DNA of 64,000 bases from the NCBI GenBank assembly GCA_963747775.1, contig CAVVGT010000001.1:186001-250000 (forward strand), written 5' to 3'. Made by a program: the position numbers and the translations under genes. Source of the DNA: JAGVSZ01 sp963747775 (lineage in GTDB: Bacteria > Pseudomonadota > Gammaproteobacteria > Burkholderiales > SG8-39). Below the pieces are notes generated by a model. The model had not been told where the DNA came from. It did not search any database and worked only from the letters and a program-made list of their open reading frames with translations. Positions within the stretch are counted from its first letter, which is position 1, and every line of letters begins with the position of its first letter. Positions 17,013-27,437 of the stretch are shown in pieces.

Positions 17013-17910
17013 CTAGGCCCAATCGCGCGGCACGAGGAACACCTCGTACAGCCGCGCCTCGGGCGTGCCCGGCTCCGGGCGCCAGTCGTAGCGCCACTTC
17101 ACGACCGGCGGCAGCGACATCAGGATCGATTCGGTCCGGCCGCCCGACTGCAGTCCGAACAGCGTGCCGCGGTCGTAGACCAGATTGAACTCGACGTACC
17201 GGCCGCGGCGGTAGGCCTGGAAGTCCCGCTCCCGCTCGCCGTAGGGAAGGTCGCGCCGTCGCTCCACGATCGGTCGATAGGCATCGATGAAATGGTCGCC
17301 GACGCTGCGCGTGAGCGCGAAGCAGGTCGCGAAGTCCGGCGCGCTCAGGTCGTCGAAGAAGATTCCCCCGACGCCGCGCGGCTCGCTGCGATGCTTGAGG
17401 AAGAAGTAGCGGTCGCACCACTCCTTGAAGCGCGGGTGCCACTCGGGCCCGAACGGCGCGAGCGCCGACTTGCACGCGCGATGGAACTGCGCCGCGTCCT
17501 CCTCGTAGCCGTAGTACGGCGTGAGGTCCATCCCGCCGCCGAACCACCAGACAGGCGCCGCGCCTTCGCCGTGTCGCGATGAAGCAGCGCACGTTCATGT
17601 GCACCGTCGGGACATGCGGGTTGCGGGGATGGAGCACGAGCGACACGCCCAGCGCCTCGAAGCCGCGGCCCGCGAGCTCGGGGCGCCCCGCGCTCGCCGA
17701 GGGCGGGAGGCTCGCTCCCAGGACGTGCGAGAAGTTCACGCCACCGCGCTCGAAGAGCGCGCCGTCCTCGATCAGCCGGCTCACGCCGCCACCGCCCTCC
17801 GCGCGCGTCCACGCGTCGCGGCGGAACGTGCCGCCGTCGAGTCGCTCGAGCGCCGCGACGATCGCGTCCTGCAGGCCGGTGAAGTAGTCCCTGACCGCCG
17901 CAACGTCCAT
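17013..17910 (-). CDS. hemF: Oxygen-dependent coproporphyrinogen III oxidase, frameshifted by one extra base
   Basis: It converts coproporphyrinogen III to protoporphyrinogen IX with O2. The first half, MDVAAVRDYFTGLQDAIVAA to VHMNVRCFIA, and the second half, MDLTPYYGYEEDAAQFH to the end, are in different frames. Removing one base near 17568 gives the expected bridge EGAAPVWWFGGGMDLTPYYG and a 298-residue protein, the usual length. Conserved FFDDL and RGRYVEFNLVYDRGT are present. The start lies 5 bp downstream of the purD stop. Convergent with the HAD gene, only 7 bp away. Confidence 0.9.
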
Positions 17911-17915
17911 CGGCG

Positions 17916-19197
<1,282 letters not shown>

Positions 19198-19202
19198 CGC
19201 GG

Positions 19203-20772
19203 TCAGTGCCGGAAGTGCCGCACGCCGGTGAACACCATCGCCAGGCCGCGCTCGTCGGCGGCAGCGATCACTTCGTCGTCGCGCATGCTGCCGCCCGGCT
19301 GGATCACGGCCCTCGCCCCCGCATCGGCGACCACGTCGAGGCCGTCGCGGAACGGGAAGAACGCATCGGAGGCGACCACCGAGCCCGCGAGCGAGAGACC
19401 CGCGTTCTGCGCCTTGATCGCGGCGATGCGCGCGCTGTCCACGCGGCTCATCTGGCCCGCGCCGACGCCGAGCGTCATCCCGTCGCCGCAGAAGACGATC
19501 GCGTTCGACTTCACGTACTTCGCCACGCGCCACGCGAACAGCAGGTCGCGCAGCTCCTGCTCGGTCGGCTTGCGCCGGGTGACGACCTTCAGCTCGGCCG
19601 CGCCGACGTTACGGGCGTCCGGCGTCTGCACCAGCAGTCCGCCGCCGACGCGCTTGAAGTCGTAGCGCTGCACCGCGTTCGCGAGCGGCACCGCGAGGAC
19701 GCGCACGTTCGCCTTGCCCGCGAGCACCGCGCGCGCCTCGGCGTCGATCTCCGGCGCAATGACGACCTCGACGAACTGCTTCGCGACCGCGTCGGCGGTC
19801 GCGCCGTCGAGCGGCCGGTTGAACGCGATGATTCCGCCGAAGGCCGACGTCGGATCGGTCTCGAAGGCGCGCGCGTAGGCGTCGAGACAGCGGTCGCCTC
19901 GGCGACGCCGCAGGGGTTGGCGTGCTTGATGATCACGCACGCGGGCTGCTCGAAGGTCTTGACGCACTCCCACGCCGCGTCGGCGTCCGCGATGTTGTTG
20001 TACGAGAGCTCCTTGCCCTGCAGCTGCTCGTAGCGCGCGAGGCTGCCCGCGAGCGGCTCGCGATCGCGATAGAACGCCGCCGCCTGGTGCGGGTTCTCGC
20101 CGTAGCGCATCGGCTGCGCCTTCTCCCACTGCAGGGTCAGCTTGTCGGGGAACAGCGTCGGCTTCGCCGCGCCGTCGAGCGCCGTCAGGTAGTTCGCGAT
20201 CGCCGCGTCGTAGGCGGCGGTGTGAGCGAAGGCCTTCTTCGCGAGCGCGAGCCGCGTCGCGGCGCTCAAGGCGCCACCGCTCGCGCGCATCTCGTCGAGG
20301 ACGTGCGCGTAGTCGCCGGGATCGGTCACCACGGCGACGCCGCCGTGGTTCTTGGCCGCGGCGCGCACCATCGTCGGCCCGCCGATGTCGATGTTCTCGA
20401 CCGCCTCCTCGAGCGTGCACCCCGGCTTCGCGATGGTCTGCTCGAACGGATACAGGTTGACGACGACGAGGTCGATCGGCTCGATGCCCGCATCCTTGAT
20501 CGCCGCCATGTGGTCGGGCAGATCGCGGCGCGCGAGCAGCCCGCCGTGCATCTTCGGGTGCAGCGTCTTCACGCGGCCGTCGAGCATCTCCGGGTAGCCG
20601 GTGTAGTCGGCGACCTCGGTGACCGTGATGCCGTTCGCCGCAAGCAGCTTCGCGGTGCCGCCGGTGGAGAGGAGCGAGACGCCGGATGCGCACGAGCGCC
20701 GCGCGCGAGCTCGACGAGGCCGGTCTTGTCGGAGACGCTGATCAGCGCCTGCCTGATCTTGATCTTGTCCAT
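19203..20772 (-). CDS. purH: Bifunctional AICAR transformylase/IMP cyclohydrolase, frameshifted
   Basis: It catalyses the last two steps of IMP synthesis. IMP cyclohydrolase segments: KIRQALISVSDKTGL, LLSTGGTAKLL, EMLDGRVKTLHPKMHGGL. AICAR transformylase segments: RYGENPHQAAAFYRD, IIKHANPCGVA, DPTSAFGGIIAFNRP, and the C-terminus DAFFPFRDGLD with VIQPGGSMRDDEVI. Frame changes are needed near 20687-20700 (net two extra bases) and near 19887 (one missing base, before LDAYARAFETDPTSAFGG). The corrected length is 522 residues. The start MDKIKIRQAL at 20772 was chosen by family N-terminus. It lies between fis and purD. Confidence 0.9.
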
Positions 20773-20904
20773 GAGCGCGAGCCGGACCGGGTTGGGCGTG
20801 ACCTGCGCGGGCAGCGCGGCGGCGATTCTCGGCACTGCGAAACGCGATTCATTCGGAGCGAGCACGGCTTCTCCGACACGGGGTCGAGTATCCCCCTCGC
20901 GCAT

Positions 20905-21148
20905 TCAGGGCTTGATCTTATGCTCGTGGATCTTCTTGCGCAGGGTGTTGCGGTTGATGCCGAGCATCTGGGCCGCGATGGTCTGGTTCCCCTCGGCCTG
21001 GTCGAGCACGACCTCGAGCATCGGTTTCTCGACGTTCTTGAGGACCATGTCGTAGATCGACCGCGGCTTCGCGCCGTCGAGGTCCTTGAAAGTAACGATC
21101 AAGCGATTTGCGCACCCACTCGGCGATCTCTCCCGTGGTCTGCTTCAT
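20905..21148 (-). CDS. fis: Fis-family DNA-binding protein, frameshifted by one extra base
   Basis: The C-terminal helix-turn-helix GNQTIAAQMLGINRNTLRKK is intact. The N-terminus MKQTTGEIAEWVRKSLDRYF lies in the previous frame. One extra base near 21091 (TTTCAAGG on the minus strand where TTCAAGG is expected) joins them into an 80-residue protein, the short form usual in betaproteobacteria. Fis bends DNA and controls rRNA and other promoters in enterics. Its ATG overlaps the dusB stop (ATGA), reproducing the dusB-fis operon. Confidence 0.92.
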
Positions 21149-22159
21149 GCCGCCAGCTCCTCTTTTTCGTCATAGCGCAGTCGTTGTTGTTGTTGCGCCA
21201 GTTCTCCGAAATACCCGTCCACCGCACCGAGCTGCGCTTCGCAGGTCTCGAGCCCATTCAGCCGCCGACGGAATGCGTCGGCGCCGGGCAGCCCCTTGGT
21301 GTACCAGGCAATGTGCTTGCGCGCGACCCTGAGACCGGTCTCGCGCCCGTAGAAAGCGTAAAGCTCGTGAAGGTGCTCGATCAGCACCTCCCGGATCTCG
21401 TCCGTGAGCGGCGCGGGCAACTCCCGCCCCGTGGCGAGGAAATGCTCGATCTCGCGGAAGAGCCACGGACGCCCCTGCGCCGCGCGGCCGATCATCACGC
21501 CGTCGGCGCCGGTCGCGTCGAGCACCTGCTTGGCGTGCCGCGGGCTCGCGATGTCGCCGTTGGCGACGACCGGCAGCCGGCGTCGCCGCCTTCACCGCGC
21601 GGATCGTGTCGTACTCGACCGCGCCGGCGTAGCCGCACGCGCGCGTGCGGCCGTGGAGCGCGAGCATCCGGATGCCGCTTTCTTCCGCGATTTTCGCAAT
21701 GCGGAGCGCGTTCTTGTGTTGCGGATCCCAGCCGGTCCGGAACTTCAGCGTCACCGGCACGTCGACCGCCTGAACCACTGCGTCGAGGATCCGCGCCACG
21801 AGCGGCTCGTCGCGCAGCAGCGCCGACCCGGCCGCCACGTTGCAGACCTTCTTCGCCGGACACCCCATGTTGATGTCGATGATCTGCGCACCCTCGGCGA
21901 CGTTGTGGCGCGCGGCCTCGGCCATCTGCGCGGGGTCCGCGCCTGCGATCTGTACCGCGATCGGCTCGGCCTCGCCGGCATGGTCGCGCCGCCGCAGGCT
22001 CTTGACGGTGTTGCGGAGCCGCGGGTTCGACGCCGTCATCTCCGATACCGCGAGCGCGGCGCCGAAGCGCTTGGCGAGATTGCGGAACGGCCGATCGGTC
22101 ACGCCGGCCATCGGCGCGACGAAAAGATTGTTCCGCAGCACGTGAGTGCCGATCCGCAT
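21145..22159 (-). CDS. dusB: tRNA-dihydrouridine synthase B, frameshifted by one extra base
   Basis: An FMN-dependent enzyme reducing uridine in the tRNA D-loop. MRIGTHVLRNNLFVAPMAGV and DINMGCPAKKV (with the catalytic Cys) are family hallmarks, as is HGRTRACGY. The C-terminal half (GADGVMIGRAAQGRPWLF onward) is in another frame; an extra base near 21577 explains this, restoring LPVVANGDI. The corrected protein has 337 residues. It is coupled to fis by a 4-bp overlap, as in many proteobacteria. Confidence 0.92.
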
Positions 22160-22448
22160 GCCTTGCCTTAGGGGGAGGATCGATCGAGAGGAGCGCGATT
22201 CTACTCTCAAAGTTTTTCGTCAGGGAACGAAAATGTCACTCGAATCCAATTCCGCGTTGGCGCGTGACGACGCTCATCGCGAGCGCGCGCGATGCGAGTG
22301 CGACGCGTGAAGGTCGATGCGCATCGTGAACGCGCGCCGAAGCAGAAATCCGAAGCGCGGCCGGGGCTTCCGCGCGCTTCGCGAGGTCGTCTTGAGGTTC
22401 GGCGCGGAAGTGCTCGTCGCAGCGGTACTCCGCGGCGATCGGCGAGCC
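22160..22448. other. Intergenic region between ubiH-like and dusB genes
   Basis: No gene supported in 289 bp. There are two hairpins: CATCGCG/CGCGATG stems at 22273-22279 and 22286-22292, and an AT-rich 7-bp stem at 22214-22220 and 22227-22233. Neither is followed by a T-run in the direction of transcription. On the minus strand TAGAAT (22203-22198) is a fair -10 element for dusB-fis, but the -35 18 bp upstream (TTCCCT) is weak. Confidence 0.4.
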
Positions 22449-23618
22449 TTACGGCAACCCGCGCGCGCCGAGCATCATTCGCCGCGCGAGCAGGCGACGT
22501 GCCGGTGGAAAGAGGTCGAGCGCGGCGAGCCCGAGACCGCGCGCGAGGCGCAGGGGCGCGTCGTCGTTGGAGAAGACGCGCACAAGGAAGTCGGTCACGC
22601 CGATCGTAGCGTAGCGATCGATTCGCCGCGCCGCGCCGAACGCCGCCACGAACGCGGCGTCGCCGATCCGCGCCGGATCGATGCGCCCGACCCGGTCGGC
22701 GAGCTCCGCGGCGTCGCGCAAGCCGAGGTTGAGGCCCTGTCCGGCCACCGGGTGCAGCGTCTGTGCCGCGTTGCCCACCGCCACGGTGCGCGGCCCGAAG
22801 CTCGCCGAGCGCCGGAACCAGAGCCGGAGCGGATAGCTCGCCCGCGGACCGACGTCGATGAAGCGTCCCAGCCGACGGCCGAACCGTTCGCCCAGCGCGG
22901 CGCAGAACCGGTCGTCGGACAGCGCCGCGAGCCGGGGCGCGTCGGCCGCTTGAACCGTCCAGACCAGCGCGTATAGATAGTGTGCGTCGTCCGCCGTCGC
23001 ACCGAACGGCAGCAGGGCGAGCGGGCCCTCCGCGGTAAAGCGCTCCCATGCTCTGCCGCGGTGCATGACCTCGGTGCGTACCACGGCCACGATTGCGGTC
23101 TGGCCGTAGTCCCGCAGCGCGAGGTCGTCGCCCGGGAACTGCCCGCCGTCCGCCACGACCAGCAGCCGGGCCGTGATCCGGTGCGGCGCGCCATCGCTCT
23201 CGACCGTGACGGTCACGTGCTCGCCGTCCGCGCGCCAGGTTGCGACGCGTCCGGCCAGGCGCTCGGTCATCACCGCGTCGAGCAGCGTCGCCGCGACCTG
23301 CGACGCGTCGGTCACGTAGCCCAGCGCAGGCAGCCCGTGGTCCTCGCGACGGATCAGCGTGCGCCCGAACCCGCCGGCCTGCGACACGTGGATCGCCTCG
23401 ATGGGCGTGGCCCGGATCCGGTCGAACGCGCCGACCCGATCGAGCACGAGGCGACTTCCGTGCGAGAGCGCCACCGGCCGCAGCGGGCCGCCCGGCTTCG
23501 CCTGGGGTTCGACCAGCACGACCGAACGCCCGCTCCCGCGCAGCGCGAGCGCGAACGTCGCGCCGACCGGCCCACCGCCGGCGACGACGACGTCCGCAGT
23601 CTCAGGTGCCGCGTGCAT
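22449..23618 (-). CDS. ubiH: UbiH/UbiF/VisC-family FAD-dependent monooxygenase (ubiquinone biosynthesis)
   Basis: A 389-residue group A flavin hydroxylase. DVVVAGGGPVGATFALAL at the N-terminus is the FAD Rossmann motif; the second FAD motif is AVGNAAQTLHPVAGQG, where the common GDAAH is GNAAQ, a variant seen in the Ubi subfamily; GLNLGLRDA follows. It should hydroxylate the ubiquinone ring precursor. It overlaps the 3' end of pepP by 17 bp, the pepP-ubiH order known from enterics. Which ring position it attacks (UbiH, UbiF or UbiI activity) cannot be told from the sequence. Confidence 0.83.
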   Translation of the reverse strand: MHAAPETADVVVAGGGPVGATFALALRGSGRSVVLVEPQAKPGGPLRPVALSHGSRLVLDRVGAFDRIRATPIEAIHVSQAGGFGRTLIRREDHGLPALGYVTDASQVAATLLDAVMTERLAGRVATWRADGEHVTVTVESDGAPHRITARLLVVADGGQFPGDDLALRDYGQTAIVAVVRTEVMHRGRAWERFTAEGPLALLPFGATADDAHYLYALVWTVQAADAPRLAALSDDRFCAALGERFGRRLGRFIDVGPRASYPLRLWFRRSASFGPRTVAVGNAAQTLHPVAGQGLNLGLRDAAELADRVGRIDPARIGDAAFVAAFGAARRIDRYATIGVTDFLVRVFSNDDAPLRLARGLGLAALDLFPPARRLLARRMMLGARGLP

Positions 23619-24915
23619 CGCGCATCAGGCCCTCGATGTCGTCGGCGCGCTTGGGGGCTCCACTCGTGACGATCTCGCAGCCGTTCGTGGTGACCAGCGC
23701 GTCGTCTTCGATGCGCACGCCGATGTTCCAGAAGCGCTCGGGCACGCCGTCCGCCGGCCGGATATAGCAGCCCGGCTCGACCGTCAGCGTCATGCCCGGC
23801 ACGAGCCGCTTCCACTCGCCGCGCTCCTTGTAGTCGCCGGCGTCGTGCACGTCCAGCCCGAGCCAGTGTCCGGTGCGGTGCATGTAGAACTGCTTGTAGA
23901 GCTCCTTCTCCAGCACCTCGTCGAGCGTGCCGCTGCAGAGCCCGAGATCGATGAACCCTTGCGCGAGCACTTTCACGGCCGCGTCGTGCGGTGCGTTCCA
24001 GCCGTTGCCCGGCTTGATCTCCGCGATCGCCGCGCTCTGCGACGCGAGCACGAGATCGTAGATCGCCCGCTGCGGGCCGCTGAACTTGCCGTTGACCGGG
24101 AACGTGCGCGTGACGTCGGAGGCATAGCCGTCGAGCTCGCAGCCGGCGTCGATCAGCAGCAGGTCGCCGTCGGCGAGCGGCTGCGAATTGTCGCGATAGT
24201 GCAGCACGCAGGCGTTCGCGCCGCCGGCGACGATCGGCCAGTACGCCGGGAACTGGGCGCCATGGCGGCGGAACTCGTAGAGCAGCTCGGCCTCGACCTC
24301 GTACTCCATCGTGCCGGGTCGCGTCGCGCGCATCGCGCGCACGTGCGCGCCCGCGGAAATGGCGGCGGCGCGCCGCATGGTCGCGATTTCATGCGCGTCC
24401 TTGACCAAGCGCATCTCGTCCAGCGCCACTCGCAGGTCGCGGATCTCGACCGGTGCGGTAACCCCGGTGCGCGCGTGTGCGCGCACCTCGTTCAGCCAGC
24501 GGAGGATGCGCACGTCCCATCCCGGGTCGAGCCCGGGGGCGTAGAACAGCGCGGGCTGATTCGCCATCAACCTGGGCAACGCCTCGTCGAGCGCCGCGTA
24601 CGGCTGCGCGTCGTCGAAGGCGAACGTCTTGCGCGCGGCTTCCGGTCCGTGGCGGAAGCCCTCCCACAGCTCGCGTTCGGGATGCTTCTCGCGGCAGAAG
24701 AGGATCGACTTCGGCTCCGCGCCCGCGACCAGCACTAGGACTGCCTCCGGTTCGGGAAATCCGGCGAGGTAGTAGAAGTAGCTGTCGAACCGGTACAGAT
24801 AGTCGCTGTCGCGGTTGCGGAGCCGTTCCGGCGCGGTGGGGACGATCGCGATGCCCGCGCCCATTCGATCGAGCAGCGCGACGCGGCGGGCGCGGAAGGG
24901 CGTGACGTCGGGCAT
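23602..24915 (-). CDS. pepP: Xaa-Pro aminopeptidase (aminopeptidase P)
   Basis: A 437-residue M24 metallopeptidase releasing N-terminal residues before proline. After the N-terminal creatinase-like domain (NRDSDYLYRFDSYFYYLAGF), the dinuclear metal site is complete: DAGCELDGYASDVTRTFP (two Asp), GHWLGLDVHD (His), TVEPGCY (Glu) and GVRIEDD (Glu). The length equals the proteobacterial PepP family. It is followed by the ubiH-like gene with a short overlap and preceded 5 bp upstream by a small unknown gene. Confidence 0.94.
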   Translation of the reverse strand: MPDVTPFRARRVALLDRMGAGIAIVPTAPERLRNRDSDYLYRFDSYFYYLAGFPEPEAVLVLVAGAEPKSILFCREKHPERELWEGFRHGPEAARKTFAFDDAQPYAALDEALPRLMANQPALFYAPGLDPGWDVRILRWLNEVRAHARTGVTAPVEIRDLRVALDEMRLVKDAHEIATMRRAAAISAGAHVRAMRATRPGTMEYEVEAELLYEFRRHGAQFPAYWPIVAGGANACVLHYRDNSQPLADGDLLLIDAGCELDGYASDVTRTFPVNGKFSGPQRAIYDLVLASQSAAIAEIKPGNGWNAPHDAAVKVLAQGFIDLGLCSGTLDEVLEKELYKQFYMHRTGHWLGLDVHDAGDYKERGEWKRLVPGMTLTVEPGCYIRPADGVPERFWNIGVRIEDDALVTTNGCEIVTSGAPKRADDIEGLMRDARGT

Positions 24916-24920
24916 CGGGA

Positions 24921-25388
24921 TCAGCTGGATCGAATTCGGCGGGTCGGATCGGAGCAGGCATTGTCCTCGTCGGATGCGCGCCGATCAAGGAGTGCCGCCC
25001 ATTCGTTCGCGCGCCGTGCCGTCTCGTCGAGCGCGGCGGTGCGCAGGCTGGCAAGCGCCGCGCGGAACGCCGCCGCGTCCTCGCCCGTGACCTCTTGCGC
25101 GACAGTCTCGAGCGCTTCGAGCGCCTCGCGCAGGGCGAGCGCCGAAGCGAGAGCGTTCTTCAGCCGCTCGCGTGGCTGCGGAATCCACGCGCGATCGGCG
25201 CATAGCGCACGCAGCCGCTCGCCCGCGTCGAGCACTTGCTTGCGCAAGCGCGGCAGCGCGCCAACGTGCGGACCGCGCATGACGCCGAAAACCGCGGCTG
25301 CGGCGAGGTCGAGCCACAGCGCCCGCAGTCGCTCGGCCCAGGCGGCGTCGAGCGCGAGCGCCCGATCCACTTCTGCCGCATCAAGCAT
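24921..25388 (-). CDS. Hypothetical alpha-helical protein between murU and pepP
   Basis: A 155-residue protein that I do not recognise. It is Ala/Leu/Arg-rich and almost wholly helical by composition, with no signal peptide, Cys pair or membrane segment, and a polar tail ending DPTRRIRSS. The ATG lies inside the last codons of murU (8-bp overlap), and the stop is 5 bp before pepP, so it is firmly embedded in the operon. In enterics the gene upstream of pepP is the UPF0149 gene ygfB; this protein occupies the same position but I see no clear UPF0149 motif. Real gene likely, function unknown. Confidence 0.65.
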   Translation of the reverse strand: MLDAAEVDRALALDAAWAERLRALWLDLAAAAVFGVMRGPHVGALPRLRKQVLDAGERLRALCADRAWIPQPRERLKNALASALALREALEALETVAQEVTGEDAAAFRAALASLRTAALDETARRANEWAALLDRRASDEDNACSDPTRRIRSS

Positions 25389-26061
25389 GACCGGCTCTGC
25401 GCAGATCGGCGTCGAGCGCGGCGAGCCGCTCGAGGGTGCCGACGTCGACCCAGCGGCCACGGAAGTGCACGCCCGAGACGCGCCCGGCATCCGCGGCGCG
25501 GCGCAGGAGCGGTGCAAGCTGCGCCTTCTCGCCGGGCGCAACTCCGCCGAACAGCGCGGAGTTGTAAACGCCGATACCACTGAACGTGAGCATCGGCGCG
25601 CCGGCATTGCGCACGCGTCCGTCGGCGAGCGCGAAATCACCGAGCGGATGATGCGGCGGGTTGTCCACCAGCACGAGGTGAGCGAGGTCGTCGCCGCGCA
25701 ATGCCGTGCGCAGGGCGGCAAACGGGTAGTCGGTGTGCAGGTCGGCGTTGATCGCGGCGAAGGGCCCCGCACCGAGCAGCGGCAGGGCCTGCGCGATGCC
25801 GCCCGCCGTCTCGAGCGCCGTCGCTTCGGCCGAGTAGCGGATTCGCACGCCGAAGCGTGCGCCGTCGCCCAGCGCCGCCTCGATCCGGTGGCCGAGATGC
25901 GCGTGGTTGATCACGAGGTCGCGGAAGCCCTCCCGGGCGAGACGCTCGATCAGGCCCGCGACGAGCGTGCATCCGCCGACCTCGAGCAACGGCTTCGGCG
26001 TCGCGTCGGTCAGCGGGCGCATCCGTTCGCCGCGCCCGGCAGCGAGGAGCATCGCTTTCAA
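25381..26061 (-). CDS. murU: N-acetylmuramate alpha-1-phosphate uridylyltransferase
   Basis: A nucleotidyltransferase of 226 residues. MLLAAGRGERMRPLTDATPK is the nucleotide-binding signature, AINADLHTDYPF has the metal-binding Asp, and RWVDVGTLERLAALD closes the domain. With AmgK it forms the peptidoglycan-recycling shunt that makes UDP-MurNAc while bypassing MurA (and fosfomycin) in Pseudomonas. The family usually begins MKAM; here that requires a TTG at 26061, while the first ATG is 26052. I prefer 26061 by homology, without a visible Shine-Dalgarno sequence. Confidence 0.85.
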   Translation of the reverse strand: MKAMLLAAGRGERMRPLTDATPKPLLEVGGCTLVAGLIERLAREGFRDLVINHAHLGHRIEAALGDGARFGVRIRYSAEATALETAGGIAQALPLLGAGPFAAINADLHTDYPFAALRTALRGDDLAHLVLVDNPPHHPLGDFALADGRVRNAGAPMLTFSGIGVYNSALFGGVAPGEKAQLAPLLRRAADAGRVSGVHFRGRWVDVGTLERLAALDADLRRAGHA

Positions 26062-26071
26062 TTTGGAACGC

Positions 26072-26153
26072 CACGAGAGGGCAAAGCCGCTGCGCAACGC
26101 CCCCTCGTGCTCCCCGAGGTCAGCGAAAGCGATGCCTCTGGCATGGGTTTCAT
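26072..26153. repeat. Hairpin repeat, copy 1
   Basis: An 82-bp unit beginning CACGAGAGGGCAAAGCCGC and ending GGGTTTCAT. It contains an outer inverted repeat (CACGAG...CTCGTG) and a small hairpin ATGCC-TCT-GGCAT. It is repeated 15 bp later at 26169-26248 with one 2-bp length difference and a handful of substitutions. Located between murU and amgK. Confidence 0.85.
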
Positions 26154-26168
26154 CCTATTTCAGTACGA

Positions 26169-26248
26169 CACGAGAGGGCAAAGCCGCTGCGCGGCGCCCT
26201 CGTGCTCCCCGAAGTCGGCAAAAGCGATGCCTCTGGCATCGGTTTCAT
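26169..26248. repeat. Hairpin repeat, copy 2
   Basis: An 80-bp near-copy of 26072-26153. Here the stems are cleaner: CACGAGAGGGC against GCCCTCGTG, an inner GCCGC-TGC-GCGGC stem, and GATGCC-TCT-GGCATC. The substitutions that differ from copy 1 (AA to GG in the inner arm) improve pairing, suggesting the folded RNA or DNA matters. Resembles bacterial REP-type intergenic repeats; no transposase of the REP-associated type is in the window. Confidence 0.85.
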
Positions 26249-26259
26249 ACTGGGTCATC

Positions 26260-27270
26260 TCAGAACGTATAGCCGACCCGCGCCCCCCGCCCCTCGAGCT
26301 CGTCCACGAGCAGGAGGAGGGGCTTCAACGCGTTGTAGCGGCGACAGACCGCGCGGATGTACTCGATGAAGCGCGGCGTGTCTTCGAGGTATCCGCGCTT
26401 GCCGTCGCGGTGCGCAAGTCGCGCGAAGATCCCCGCCACCTTGAGATGGCGCTGCAGGCCCATCCACTCGAAGTCGCGGTAGAAGGTGCCGAAATCCGGG
26501 TCGACCGGCAGACGCGCGCGCTTCGCTTTCTCCCAGTACTGGATTGCCCCGTCGAGCACGCGCTCCTCTTCCCAGCTGATGAAGGCGTCCTTGAAGAGGG
26601 AGACGACGTCGTACGCGATCGGCCCGTACACCGCGTCCTGGAAGTCGAGGACGCCCGGGCTCGCCTCGCAAACCATGAGGTTGCGCGGCATGTAGTCGCG
26701 ATGCACGAAGACCTTGGGCTGCGCGAGATTCGAGGCGATGATCAGTGCGAAAGTGCGCTCGAGCATCTCGCGCTGCGAGGGTGCAAGGGTCGCGCCAAGG
26801 TGGCGGCCGATGTACCAGTCGGGGAAGAGCTCGAGCTCGCGTCGCAGCAGCGCCGCATCATAGGGCGGCAACGCGGCGGGCCGGCTGGCGAGCTGCCACT
26901 TCACGATCGCGTCGGTCGCATCGGAGAAGAGGCGGCGCGCGGTCGTCTCGTCCGCGGCGCGCAGCGCCTCGAGATAGGTTGTGGTCCCGAGGTCCGTGAG
27001 CAGCAGGAACCCCCGCGTCAGGTCCTGCTCGAGCACGCGCGGCGCGTTCAGGCCCGCGTCGGCGAGCAGGCCCGCGACGTGCACGAAAGGCCCGCAGTCC
27101 TCTTTTTCCGGCGGGGCGTCCATCGCGATGAGCGAGGGCGCGTCGCCGCGCGTGAACGACACGCGGAAATAGCGGCGGAAGCTCGCGTCGGCGGACGCGG
27201 GTGCGAGAGCAAAGTCCCGGTCGGGGAGGCGCTCGGCGAGCCAGCGCTCGAGCTCGGTGAGTCGGTCCAT
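26260..27270 (-). CDS. amgK: N-acetylmuramate/N-acetylglucosamine kinase
   Basis: A 336-residue aminoglycoside-phosphotransferase-fold kinase. FVHRDYMPRNLMV is the Brenner motif with catalytic Asp and metal-binding Asn, and VLDFQDAVYGPIAYD is the second metal site. Paired with murU and divergent from lptD, as in Pseudomonas, this is AmgK, which phosphorylates MurNAc at the anomeric position for UDP-MurNAc recycling. The frame is open upstream, but MDRLTELERWLAERLP at 27270 fits the family start. A hairpin repeat pair separates it from murU. Confidence 0.88.
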   Translation of the reverse strand: MDRLTELERWLAERLPDRDFALAPASADASFRRYFRVSFTRGDAPSLIAMDAPPEKEDCGPFVHVAGLLADAGLNAPRVLEQDLTRGFLLLTDLGTTTYLEALRAADETTARRLFSDATDAIVKWQLASRPAALPPYDAALLRRELELFPDWYIGRHLGATLAPSQREMLERTFALIIASNLAQPKVFVHRDYMPRNLMVCEASPGVLDFQDAVYGPIAYDVVSLFKDAFISWEEERVLDGAIQYWEKAKRARLPVDPDFGTFYRDFEWMGLQRHLKVAGIFARLAHRDGKRGYLEDTPRFIEYIRAVCRRYNALKPLLLLVDELEGRGARVGYTF

Positions 27271-27437
27271 GGAGTGGAAGCTCGGGGGGCGGGATGTCGG
27301 TGCGACGACGTGCGCCGGTGGCGTTGCCTTGCTTGAGCGGATGTGCGATTTTACGGGATGCTTCGGCGGACGAGCGTTCCGAAGCCGTCCGACCGCGAAA
27401 ATCGTCCACAAAACAAGAGCGCCCGGCCGTACACCCG
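27271..27437. other. Divergent intergenic region amgK/lptD
   Basis: 167 bp that must carry promoters for both the cell-wall recycling genes and the lptD-surA-rsmA operon. I find no convincing sigma-70 or sigma-E pair by eye. Confidence 0.5.

Noticed and set aside
22273..22292. Intrinsic terminator for the ubiH-like gene
   Set aside because: The 7-bp hairpin is not followed by a T-run in the direction of transcription.
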